From Nepenthes gracilis (taxonomy: Eukaryota > Streptophyta > Magnoliopsida > Caryophyllales > Nepenthaceae), in assembly GCA_033239525.1 (NCBI GenBank), contig BSYO01000035.1, forward strand, positions 5,368,627 to 5,432,626: a stretch of DNA of 64,000 bases. Direction: 5' to 3'. The notes beneath the pieces are model-generated. The model searched no databases. It was not told where the DNA came from and worked only from the letters and a program-made list of their open reading frames with translations. Position numbers and translations under genes: made by a program. Positions 35,305 through 59,475 of the stretch are shown one piece after another; the first letter of the stretch is position 1; every line of letters starts with the position of its first letter.

Positions 35305-36269
35305 TGTTGCGTTCTGGTTCCGCGGATCTTCTTGGGTCAGGCTCGTTGATGAGGGGTGTTGGATCCGAGAGACCCAATCTGACTGAGAGATGCAGAGGTG
35401 CGTCCAATCCAATTCGTGGTTACCAAGCAACACAAGTGAATGAGGCGTTGGACACGAGATGAAGATTGAGACCGGATGTTTTACGTGGAAAACCTCCTCT
35501 TGAATGGGGAGGAAAAATCACGAGGTTCAGGGCCTGGAAAGAGCTTCACTATATGGGTTGAAGATTTTACAAAGTACAGTTGTGAGGGTTAATCCCTTCC
35601 CTGTCTCACGTTTTGTGTTTCTCTCCTAAGGAAATTATGCTCATTGGGAGCTTTTTCACTCTTTCTTTATGGAGTTGATCTTGGTGAGTGAGTGTCCGGC
35701 CGAAATCTGGGACTTAGAGTTGTTTCTTGACCATCCCCCCTTTGAAAAGGGCCTTGATGAGTATTTATAGGAGGAGCCAAGCTGCTGGGGAGGAGACACG
35801 TGGCGTCCATCCGGCGGTTGAGGAGCTGGTCCACCGACTCCCTTTAATGCTGGCGACGTGTGGGAGTGGCATGCGGGACAGCGCCCGCCTGCAAAGATTC
35901 GAGTGTGTCGGAGTAGATGGGATCTGGATATTAGCTTCGATTTGACTAGGCGTGCCACTGTTGATACGGCGTAGTAGCATGCTTTCTTGAAACCGCAAGT
36001 AGGCTGGTGGGCATTCCGGTCATGAACGGGCGGTTCTCGTCCCTCGTGGGCCTGTGAACTCGTGAGATGAAGCGGCTCTTGGGGCCTTCGGGGAAAAGTC
36101 CGAGTGTCCGTTCTGGCCGCTCGGACAGTTCTAAGACTTCGCAAAACTTCTTGGGTTCTCGGCCCTTGGGCTTCTTACTTGGACCATCTGACCTCCTCAA
36201 CTTGTGAGTGTGTCTCTGGGCCTCTTATTTGGGCCGTACTTTTATGAGCCTTCATACTGGGGCCCAACA
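35305..36269 (-). repeat. 3' LTR of element C
   Basis: Plus-strand ends TGTTGCGTTC and GGGCCCAACA. It is closely similar to the 5' LTR at 40,400-41,378 with scattered substitutions and small indels. It contains the TATA and G-box pair (35,762-35,802). Confidence 0.93.
35762..35802 (-). promoter_or_regulatory. LTR promoter of element C 3' LTR: TATA box and G-box
   Basis: TATAAATA on the minus strand at 35,769-35,762 and CACGTG at 35,797-35,802. Confidence 0.55.
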
Positions 36270-36285
36270 TAGCCCCCCATGCCAA
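36270..36285 (-). other. Polypurine tract of element C
   Basis: GGCATGGGGGGCTA on the minus strand, directly before the LTR start TGTTGGGC. Identical to the tract of copy B. Confidence 0.75.
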
Positions 36286-36575
36286 AGGACCCGAAGTTCT
36301 CGATCGTTTGGCATGAAGTCGCCAGCCTGCTGGAGGTGTCGGCCGTCCGAGAGCACATGTCTTGGTGGCGAGCACTGCGTTGACCTTGACGGGAGGTTGT
36401 CCTCGGACCTCTTCTAGGCCGCCGTTTCACTTTCTTGCTAGAGCATTAAATGTCGTATCCTGCTGATGTGACGCACTGTCAGGCGCCTTGGGAAGGAGAG
36501 ATCACAAGACTTCTGAGGCGAATGGCCTGTCGACGCGTGGCAAGGGTAATGAGTACGCCTTTCCGTACTCTAGGG

Positions 36576-36585
36576 TTTATTTAAA
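36576..36585 (+). promoter_or_regulatory. TATA-like box of the antisense gene in element C
   Basis: TTTATTTAAA 68 bases upstream of the start codon at 36,653. Conserved in copies A and B. Confidence 0.4.
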
Positions 36586-36652
36586 CGCCCCATTGCCCGG
36601 ATTTTTCATCTTCGCGCCTGTTTTTTGTTCTCTTCTTCGTTCTTTGATTTTC

Positions 36653-38694
36653 ATGGCGCCTGGAGTGAGAGACATTGCTTCCACGGTGACACTCGACAAG
36701 CTCACGGAGATCTGAGCTCAGTATCAAATTCCTGAGTCTACGGCCATGATGATTCCGGAGCCGCATGATAGGGCGCTGTACCCTCCGGACGGTTTCATCA
36801 CCGTTTATGAGGCCCACCTCAAAGGTGGGTTACGATTTTCCATTTCGGAGGAGCTCTACGGCATCATGAGGGCGCTCGGGGTGCCCCTTGTCAGGCTTCA
36901 GCCGAATGCGATGAGGTATCTGGTGTCTTTGTGCGTCTTCTTCCGGTGTCATGAGAAGCTCTTGAATGCCCTTACTGGCCAAGGTGATGTTCCGCTTTCA
37001 CGCGAGTAACTTCGACCGGATTGTCATGACTCCTCGGAATTTTCTTCGCTATGTGGTGGCAACCCGCATTCCACGAGGCGGTGGAAGGACAAGTTCTTCT
37101 TTCTCGGCGTCTACGAGCACCGAGCCATCCCTACTACGTGGGGAAGGTGGCTAGCCAAGATTGTTCGACCCTTCAAGGAAGACCAGGGAGGAAGTGAAGA
37201 GATACACGAGACTTAGTCTTTGGCTAATCTGTGGAGCTTCCATTTCAACAAACGCAACATCCGGGCCGGTTCTTGTAAATCGGGGAAGCCAAGTGGGGAC
37301 CGCGGGATGAGGCTCCCGGCCCAGCTCCTTCTGTAAAGGCCAAGGAGAGACCGAGGATTGGGGGACCCACTGCTGAGCGCTTCTCGGGTGATGATGAGGA
37401 TTTTGATATTGAGGGCGTGAGCGATGATGACGTGGCTGCTCCTCTGCTCACGAGGTCGGGGACTGGCTCTTTTTTTAAGTCCTCGAGGTCTGGGGGTCTC
37501 GGCTTCACTGTCACTACTAATCCGGCTGAGCCCCCAAGAGCCGTTGCGCGGATTAGAGAGCTTCCGGGCGCCCAGTCCTCCTGTGATAACGATGATGATG
37601 ACGATTTTCCTCTGATCAAGAGGATGGGGACAGAAGCCTCTCTTCCGGGGCCTTCGGGATCTGACGATCTCACCTTCACTTCCACTGCTAATCTCCCCAC
37701 TGCACCCGTGGAGGTTCTTGCTCAAACCACGGGGCTCTCGGACGCCCAGCCCCCCTGTGATGATTTTGCTTCCGGCGCTCCCGTTAATTTGCCTGGTGAC
37801 GTCTCGGACAGGATTGATCACCCTTCCGAGGACATAGGAGGCGGGAGCGCCACGATGGACTCTGAGAGGGGAGTGTCAGCTGAAATGATCTGAGAGATGG
37901 TGGAGATCGTGGACTTGAGTGTTGACGAGTTCGTGCCCTCTGATCCTCTTGAGCGCTCTGCTGTGGTTGAGGCCGATCAGTTGCCTGAGTTTCTCGGGGG
38001 CATTGATTTCGAGGCAGACTTTCCAGCACCTTTTGCAGCTGACGAGTCTGTGTCTGAGGCGGCGCCTGCGGGGCTTAGGAGCGAGCCGCAGGAGTCCGAG
38101 TCCCATGTGGATCGCGGCATAGGAGATGACCCTCTTGTTTCTAAGGTAGCCTGTTGCTTCCTCTCTTCCCTTGCTTTTCACCGTTCGTACTTTGATGAAT
38201 TTTTCTGTTGCAGCTCTAGAGTTTGATTGCCGGCCTTAACGGACTAGTGGGAGTGATTGCCCAGTCTCGTCTGGAAATGAGGTCCTCAAGGGCCGCTTGG
38301 GAAGCTGCACAACGGGCGGAAGCGGAGCTGGCTGAGGCTAAGGAGAAGATCGCTTCCCTGGAGGGTACTGTCAAGGATCTGCGGCTTAGGTAGAGCCTCC
38401 TTCAGGAGCGGATCCTTCGCCGAGAGGAGAGGCCGAGGGACGCCCGTGCGATTGCCGAGACGGGCTCTGTGTTGGGACGGCAAGTTCCAGGACGGTGTTC
38501 GCATGTGTCGCCGAGTGGCGCGATTGATCCGTTCGCGGTTTCCTATAGCCGTCCTCGATCCCAGGAATGCTAGCGCCTTGAGCGCGGAAGACTTGTACGG
38601 CGTCGATGGCAGGCCTTTTCCTGGCCCTCCTCGGGTAGGGCCTGATGGTGAACCTCTTACGCCCGAGGAGGCAGTTCCGGTGGAGCAGACATGA
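36653..38694 (+). pseudogene. Antisense PF04195-like gene of element C, with one intron
   Basis: Transcribed opposite to the retrotransposon. Exon 1 starts MAPGVRDIASTVTLDKLTEI at 36,653; a TGA follows at 36,713 where copy B has CGA. Then come MMIPEPHDRALYPPDGF, LKGGLRFSIS and a MRYLVSLCVFF core typical of the plant 'putative gypsy type transposon' domain. Frameshifts occur at about 36,985 and 37,075. A long acidic, serine-rich part follows (37,327-38,145; DDDDDF, DFEADFPAPF). A 68-bp intron at 38,146-38,213 has GT/AG ends. Exon 2 gives a coiled-coil-like AEAELAEAKEKIASLEG stretch, a TAG at 38,392, and a last frame to 38,694 (LYGVDGRPFPGPP). Function of this family is unknown. Confidence 0.75.
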
Positions 38695-39099
38695 TCTTCA
38701 GGAGCCCATGGGACTCAAAGAGGAGGAAGCCGAGCGGCACTCCCTTGACATGCTGCCCCCTCTTTCTCATTTTGTTTTGCCATGCTTGTACAAAAATTCA
38801 TCTTTGTGAATAAGACTTTGTCCTTTTCGCTTTAAGGCTTCGGACGTTTCTTTTGTGTCTTGTTTGTACGTTCGTGTGTTTTTGTTTTTGTTTTTGCGGC
38901 GCGTCATACAACGCCTAACTTTTTTGTTTCAAGTGGGCGACTCCCTTCAGGTGTTTGACCCTTTGCCTTTTTGGACTTGGGCTTGCAGCCCTCTCAAGGA
39001 CTTCTAGCTCTTAGTCTTTTGGGTTTATTTTCGTCGCCCGGCCTCTGGAACCGTTTGGTCACGGCCGAGTTTTTGAGTTTTGATCGGCTTGGGGTCGCT
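38695..39099 (+). other. 3' flank of the antisense gene in element C
   Basis: T-rich stretches (TTTTTGTTTTTGTTTTTGC at about 38,878-38,897) and GTGAATAAGACTTTG at 38,806, a possible weak poly(A) signal for the antisense gene. No coding sequence recognised. Confidence 0.3.
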
Positions 39100-39335
39100 C
39101 GGCCGGGCGCCAAGTTTTGTTGCACGACGTCCGGGGTCCGACTGGGCGCTCGGGTTGCGCCAAGTTTTGTTGCTGACCAGCTGGTTCGACTAGGGCCGCT
39201 CGGGTTAGGCGCCAAGTTTTGTTGCCGACCATGGGTCCGACTGGGGCCGCTCGGGTTAGCGCCCAAGTTTTGTTGCCAGCCTCGGGTCTGTCCGACCGAC
39301 CGGGCCGCTCGGGTTAGCGCCCAAGTTTTGTTAAA
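39100..39335 (-). repeat. Tandem array of ~51-bp units in element C
   Basis: Five units. CAAGTTTTGTTG starts recur at 39,111, 39,161, 39,213, 39,264 and 39,322. Most spacings are 50-52 bases, close to 17 codons, and the minus-strand frame 39,266-38,994 reads GANPSGPSR...QQNLAPNPSGPSR across units. Confidence 0.8.
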
Positions 39336-39527
39336 TCTTTGTGGGTTCTTGGGCGCTTCCTATTGCTCCCGGCCGCGCCCCGGTCGTGGCGAGGAGCGGT
39401 TGAGAGAGAGCACGGAACACTTCATAGTAAAGATAACGAATGCACGTTTTATTAATGTACATTATTCTTACATTGAGTGGTTCCCGTGGATTTTTGTTTT
39501 TCTCTCCCTTTTCTCTTTTTTTTTTTT

Positions 39528-40325
39528 TTAGCCGCGTTCATTATGGCCTCGCTTCTTCGACGGCGTGTGATTTGGCCGCTTCTCCTGCTCCCGGCCACGC
39601 CCGGGTCGTGGCAGGAAGAGGTCGAGATATCCTTCCATTGCCAGCCGCTCGATTTCTACTCGGAGCTTTGTGCAGTCCTCGGTATCATGGCCGCGGCTGC
39701 CATGGTAATGACAGTATTCCCATTGGTCGCCTCCCTCTGGGTTCTTCAACGCCCTGAGCCATCTTAGGAACTCCTCGTCCCTGATCTGCCTCAAGATGTT
39801 GGTGAGGCAGTCAGTGAAGGCCAATGGGCCTGAGTGTCTTTCTCCCCCAAGGACCATCCGCTCAGGCTTATCGTGCCCGGACGGTCGTTGGGTCTTCTGG
39901 TGGGCGCTCACCCTTCTCCTTCCTTCCCCTGTCCTTGGGGGCAAGGGGTCTTCTCGTTCTGCCGGTTGAGTTGCTTCGCCGGCCTTGGATCCAAAGACAG
40001 TCTTCCAGAGCCTCTTGAGCCCCTTCCTTGATGGGGCCAGGCTCATGGATTTCTTTCTGTTGAGGTAGTCCCTCAACTCGCCTGGAGCCCGCACCGACCG
40101 CTGTCTCTGGAGCGCCGTTTGGCCCGGGCTTTCGGAGCGTGGTCCCCTGGACTGTTCGCCCGCCTTCTCCTGGAGGTTACGGACGGCTCTAGTGAGGCTG
40201 TCCACCTTCTGCGCCAGTTTGCGCACGCTGGTGCCGAGGCCGCCGCTTACTCTGCCGCCCGACGGGAGACACCCGTCGAGGCGCTCCTCCTTCCGAGTGG
40301 ATGTGCTGCCTTGTCTGCTGAACAT
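39528..40325 (-). CDS. Short Gag protein of element C (capsid core missing)
   Basis: 265 codons from ATG at 40,325; the frame is open upstream into the LTR, but the first methionine after the PBS is chosen. Visible parts: a coiled-coil-like segment at residues ~33-56 (SVRKLAQKVDSLTRAVRNLQ), a basic region with KKSMSLAPSRKGLKRLWKTV (91-110), and an LTNILRQ...EEFLRWLRALKNPEGG segment (174-199). Then a zinc knuckle C205-x2-H208-x4-H213-x4-C218, the C-x2-H-x4-H-x4-C form seen in Tat-type Gag, followed by LRVEIERLAMEGYL. The retrotransposon Gag capsid domain that normally lies before the knuckle is absent, and the frame ends soon after it with no protease. It may bind RNA but is unlikely to form particles alone. 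Confidence 0.75.
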   Translation of the reverse strand: MFSRQGSTSTRKEERLDGCLPSGGRVSGGLGTSVRKLAQKVDSLTRAVRNLQEKAGEQSRGPRSESPGQTALQRQRSVRAPGELRDYLNRKKSMSLAPSRKGLKRLWKTVFGSKAGEATQPAEREDPLPPRTGEGRRRVSAHQKTQRPSGHDKPERMVLGGERHSGPLAFTDCLTNILRQIRDEEFLRWLRALKNPEGGDQWEYCHYHGSRGHDTEDCTKLRVEIERLAMEGYLDLFLPRPGRGREQEKRPNHTPSKKRGHNERG

Positions 40326-40381
40326 CCTTGGGGTGTTGCTTGTTGTAGGAGAGTGGGAAGTCTTGAGTTTTTTTTCTTCCT

Positions 40382-40399
40382 TCCCACAGACGGCGCCAA
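40382..40399 (-). other. Primer-binding site of element C
   Basis: TTGGCGCCGTCTGTGGGA on the minus strand, directly after the 5' LTR. TGGCGCCGT is the tRNA-Asp-type start used by many plant Ty3/gypsy elements. Confidence 0.75.
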
Positions 40400-41378
40400 T
40401 GTTACGTTCTGGTTCCGCGGATCTTCCTGGGCCAGGCTCGTTGATGAGGGGTGTTGGATCCGAGGGACCCGATCTGACCGAGAGATGCAGAGGTGCGTCC
40501 AATCCGATCCGTGGTTACCAAGCAACACAAGTGAATGAGGTGCTGGACACGAGATGAAGATTGAGACCGGATGTTTTACGTGGAAAACCTCCTCTTGAAT
40601 GGGGAGGAAAAACCACGAGGCTCAGGGCCTGGAGAGAGCTTCACTATATGGGTTGAAGATTTTACAAAGTACAGTTGTGAGGGTTAATCCCTTCCCTGTC
40701 TCACGTTTTGTGTTTCTCTCCTAAGGAAACTATGCTCATTGGGAGCTTTTTCACTCTTTCTTTGTGGAGTTGATCTTGGTGAGTGAGTGTCCGGCCAAAA
40801 TCTGGGACTTAGAGTTGTTTCTTGACCGTCCCCCCTTTGAAAAGGGCCTTGATGAGTATTTATAGGAGGAGCCAAGCTGCTGGGGAGGAGACACGTGGCG
40901 TCCATCCGACTGTTGAGGAGCTGGTCCACCGACCCCCTTTAATGCTGCTGACGTGTGGGGAGTGGCATGCGGACGGCGGGCGCGGGCAAAGATTCGAGTG
41001 TGCGGGTGTACGAGGATCCTGATATTAGCCTTGATTTGACTAGACGTGCCCTGTTGATACGGCGACTGGCAGTAGTAGCATGCTTTCTTGGAAACCGGCG
41101 AAGTAGGCTAGCTGGCATTCCCGGTCATGAACGGGCGGTTCTCGTCCTTCGTGGGCCCGTGAACTCGTGAGATGAAGCAGCTCTTGGGTGGCCTTCTGGG
41201 GAAAAGTCCGAGTGTCCGTTCCGGCCGCTCTGGACAGATTCTAAGACTTGCGAAACTTCTTGGGTTACCGGCGCCAGAACTGCTTACTTGGACCATCTGA
41301 CCTCCTCAACTTGTGAGGGTGTCTCTGGGCCTCTTATTTGGGCCGTGCTTTTATGGGCCTTCATACTGGGGCCCAACA
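40400..41378 (-). repeat. 5' LTR of element C
   Basis: Plus-strand ends TGTTACGTTC and GGGCCCAACA, 979 bp. The right flank TGTAC at 41,379-41,383 repeats the left flank of the element. Confidence 0.93.
40857..40897 (-). promoter_or_regulatory. LTR promoter of element C 5' LTR: TATA box and G-box
   Basis: TATAAATA on the minus strand at 40,864-40,857 and CACGTG at 40,892-40,897. This is the promoter that would drive the element's genomic RNA. Confidence 0.6.
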
Positions 41379-41383
41379 TGTAC

Positions 41384-41699
41384 CAAATATAAGTATTTCT
41401 TAAGTACATATTAGATGCCAACATTTCTTCCCAAATATACACCTGAGTTAACTGGACGCATATTATGTGCGAATATTCTACCTAAAATATTTATGATTAG
41501 CCCAAAATCGTCCATTAGGCACATAATTACTATCCAAAATACATATAAGTATAGATCAGTACAGGTTCGGTATTACTCAACCTAATTTATTTCAATTTAA
41601 AACTTAACTTTTAATCCAAATTCTTAATTCACACAAAAAATTATTAATTTAATTAAATTAATTATTATTAAAAAAATATTTTAAAATCTATACCTTACA
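41384..41699 (-). repeat. Right part of the LTR copy interrupted by element C
   Basis: AT-rich, ending ATACCTTACA like other members of the 2.55-kb family. It is the continuation of 34,567-35,304. Confidence 0.6.
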
Positions 41700-43581
41700 A
41701 TATTATTACTTGAAATTTGTTATTAGTTATAACATTATTGATTATGTATTCCTTGTTGACTTTTGACTTATCTTTTTATTTTTCTTGACTTTAGTCTAAT
41801 ATGGTATTACAAATTTAATAAAAGGAGGACAACATTTATAACAAAAAATAACCTAACCCAATTATCCATAACATGGATAAGAGACAACTCAAACCTCATT
41901 TAAAACTCTACTTATACTTATTTTCAACTTGGCCGCTTCCCTACTTTCAACTCATTTTGATAACAGACAACTCGGCCGCTTACCTTCGACCACCAGCAGG
42001 CATAGCCCACCTCAGGTGGCCTCTCAATGCTAGTCCCAACGACCCATTACCAGCACTAGCCCACATTGGGAGACCCATTGTCACACGGATCGACATATGG
42101 AGACTGCATCGGTCAATCTAAGCACCAGTCTCCTACCACCTGTTGTCACCACTCTAACTATCATTACAGAGAGAATAATTATTCCTGATACAAGCTAAAT
42201 TATATAATATTTGTTCACTCCTTATTACAAATAGTATTTTTTTGTTCACATTATTTCATTTTAATAACTAAAAAGAAAAATTGTGCGCTGGGCCACTTGC
42301 TATATTATCACTCCAGTTTCTCATATTTTTGGGCAAAAGAGAAAGATAAAGAAACAGAGAGCCATTGATGGAGCTCTATCATTGCTCATAAGTGCTTCCC
42401 TAAGCCCATTGGTTTATTTACTAAGTTAAAGGGAATCTTGACGGAGTCCAGACGACGTCGTACTATGCTCCCTGTTCTCTTTTACATCTTTTCCCCCCTT
42501 TCTCACGTCCACCATTTTTTAGAGCCAACAGTTCATCATAAAAGATAGAATTTGATGAGCCGAAATCACTAAGGACCTGTTACGTTAATTAGCTCCGTTG
42601 TCATCCTAACGGTGAGGATTGAGTGACAAAATAAACGGTGGAGATTCATTTTACGTCTTAATGACCTCTTAATCTCGATCCTAGCAACTCTCTGCTCGCT
42701 AATACTAACCTAAGGTAACATACTATTATAATAGAAAATAACATATACTTTTTTAGGTTCTGTTGCTAGCTTTATATAATCAATCAAATTATATAGATAT
42801 CATTTCAACATAATTTATATCACAGAAAGGATCTCCATGTTAGGTTTACTCCCTCAAAATCATCATCCACTTTAGATACATATTAGGGCGCCCAAATGCT
42901 CCGGCCAACACTCCTATTTTAAAATAGAGGCCACATAACTTAAAGACACTTCCTTGGCAAATGCCCTTTTAAGCATGAATCGTGAATTAAATACAGACTC
43001 ACTTCATATTATACACTGAGAAATAACTATAAGAACACAATAGTTTCAAGATTCAACTCAAAGACCACTGGATCAACAGAGTTCTGAAACCAGCAAACCC
43101 TAGAACCTCAGGTGGTATAGGCAGACACCCTAGGGATACCCTCACCCCAGGGATAACCTCGCTAATGTGTGTCTTATTCATCCATCTACACACCAACAGG
43201 CCCACAAAAAAAAAAGATAAATGAATATCATGTTCAGGCTAAGATGTTGCAATGGTAACTAAAAAGTGTCCGTCAAATATTAATCAAAACTCGAAGATAG
43301 AAGCCACAAGAACAATTTTATACTCTAGCATAGTCGATATGGTATTGATGCTACCAATTCTCTTCTTTATTTACTCTGATATCTTGCGTTCAGTAGTTGG
43401 CTTTGTACTATCTTGTGGGTATTACTATAATTCCACACCATTGCGCAATTCAAATGCACGATGAAGCTTATTCAACAGCAATAGCTAACAACAGCAAAAA
43501 TACAGGTTGCCCCAAATGCCCTTGCCAGCCACTGTAAATGCTGTCACCTTACCCTAAACTCGATCAAAAATCTTGATTTCG
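41700..43581. other. Intergenic DNA downstream of MDHAR, no gene seen
   Basis: Mostly AT-rich. A less AT-rich patch at 41,873-42,121 contains an 82-codon frame with no recognisable features. 42,581-42,640 (GTCATCCTAACGGTGAGGATTG) resembles one arm of the MITE-like repeat at 45,202-45,347. No tRNA or other RNA gene recognised. Confidence 0.4.
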
Positions 43582-43587
43582 TTTATT
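43582..43587 (-). terminator. Poly(A) signal of MDHAR
   Basis: AATAAA on the minus strand, 59 bases beyond the stop codon of MDHAR. Confidence 0.5.
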
Positions 43588-43645
43588 ACATACCTCTAAA
43601 AAATGGAGCCATGGGTCGATAGGTGCAGCCAAATGAGTGCCAGTC

Positions 43646-58736
<15,091 letters not shown>

Positions 58737-59186
58737 TGATCTCCAAACTGAGATATCGCCACCAAAATCAACAGAATTTTAGCGTTAACCTAGGAAGACT
58801 GAATCGAACCTCAATTATTATTATGGATAGAGAAAGGGTTAATGTACAGAGGGGTATTTGGACCTTTTGACATCGGGGGTGTAGAGCAGTAGAGCTGTCC
58901 GCTTTTTATTATTGTGTTGAATAAAGTATTGCCATTTTCTGTTAGCTCTAGAAGGGTCGAAAGGTCGCTCGAGAAAAAATAGCTAATGGAAGAAATCTGG
59001 AGAGAGAAGGAAATAGTGCGATTTGCACAGCTCAAGAGATGTCAATCTAGTCCCTCATTCGGAACAGGATCCGCCATTGTTACGGATCATTCAGGTTTTC
59101 CGACGAGGATGGCTACAGAACTCGATATTAAACGTCAGCACAACCCATTGGTAGCGTGGAACTCATGGCGTGGGACTGGAGAGGGC
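58737..59186 (-). promoter_or_regulatory. 5' flank and likely promoter region of MDHAR
   Basis: No clear TATAAA box. AATAATAAAAAG on the minus strand at about 58,903-58,914 is the best TATA-like word, ~170 bases before the start codon. A plus-strand frame of 69 codons (58,986-59,195) has no recognisable features and is taken as chance. Confidence 0.3.
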
Positions 59187-59475
59187 TGTCAATGACATTC
59201 GAATAATTTAAATTACCATTTAAAATATTCATAGGATTTACATGTTGATGGATCCGGTGTACCCAATCAAAAAAAAAAAAAAAAACAGTTCAATCAATTC
59301 GTCTCATTCATAGGTAGTTGTTACAAGTGATTGTTATTGACAATTGTCAATGACATTCGAATAATTTAAATTACCATTTAAAATATACATAGGATTTACA
59401 TGTTGATGGATCCGGTGTACCCAATCAAAAAAAAAAATAGTTCAATCAATTCGCCTCATTCATAGGTAGTTGTTT
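59187..59475. repeat. 158-bp tandem duplication
   Basis: TGTCAATGACATTCGAATAA starts at 59,187 and again at 59,345. The second unit (to ~59,472) matches the first with only a few differences: a shorter A-run, one ATTC/ATAC change, GTCTC/GCCTC. Confidence 0.88.

Larger units (their letters stand above)
35305..41378 (-). mobile_element. Complete non-autonomous LTR retrotransposon, copy C, TSD TGTAC
   Basis: 6,074 bp with LTRs of 965 and 979 bp, TG...CA ends, and the 5-bp duplication TGTAC on both sides (35,300-35,304 and 41,379-41,383). On its minus strand: 5' LTR, PBS, a short gag, ~51-bp tandem array, a long stretch holding an oppositely transcribed PF04195-like gene, polypurine tract, 3' LTR. 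There is no protease, RT, RNase H or integrase. It belongs to the same family as copies A and B but is much less damaged, and is nested in an older LTR fragment. The PBS, the C-x2-H-x4-H-x4-C knuckle and an antisense extra ORF all fit the Tat branch of plant Ty3/gypsy elements. Confidence 0.93.

Noticed and set aside
40326..40502. N-terminal extension of the Gag frame (59 codons, MDAPLHLSV...)
   Set aside because: It lies in the LTR and across the PBS. The LTR end and PBS are well defined, so the first methionine after them (40,325) is the likelier start.
41873..42121. 82-codon plus-strand frame in a less AT-rich patch
   Set aside because: Short, with no motif, no splice context and no conserved features visible.
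58986..59195. 69-codon frame facing away from MDHAR, possible divergent gene
   Set aside because: No recognisable protein features and it runs into a tandem duplication. A bidirectional promoter cannot be supported from sequence alone.
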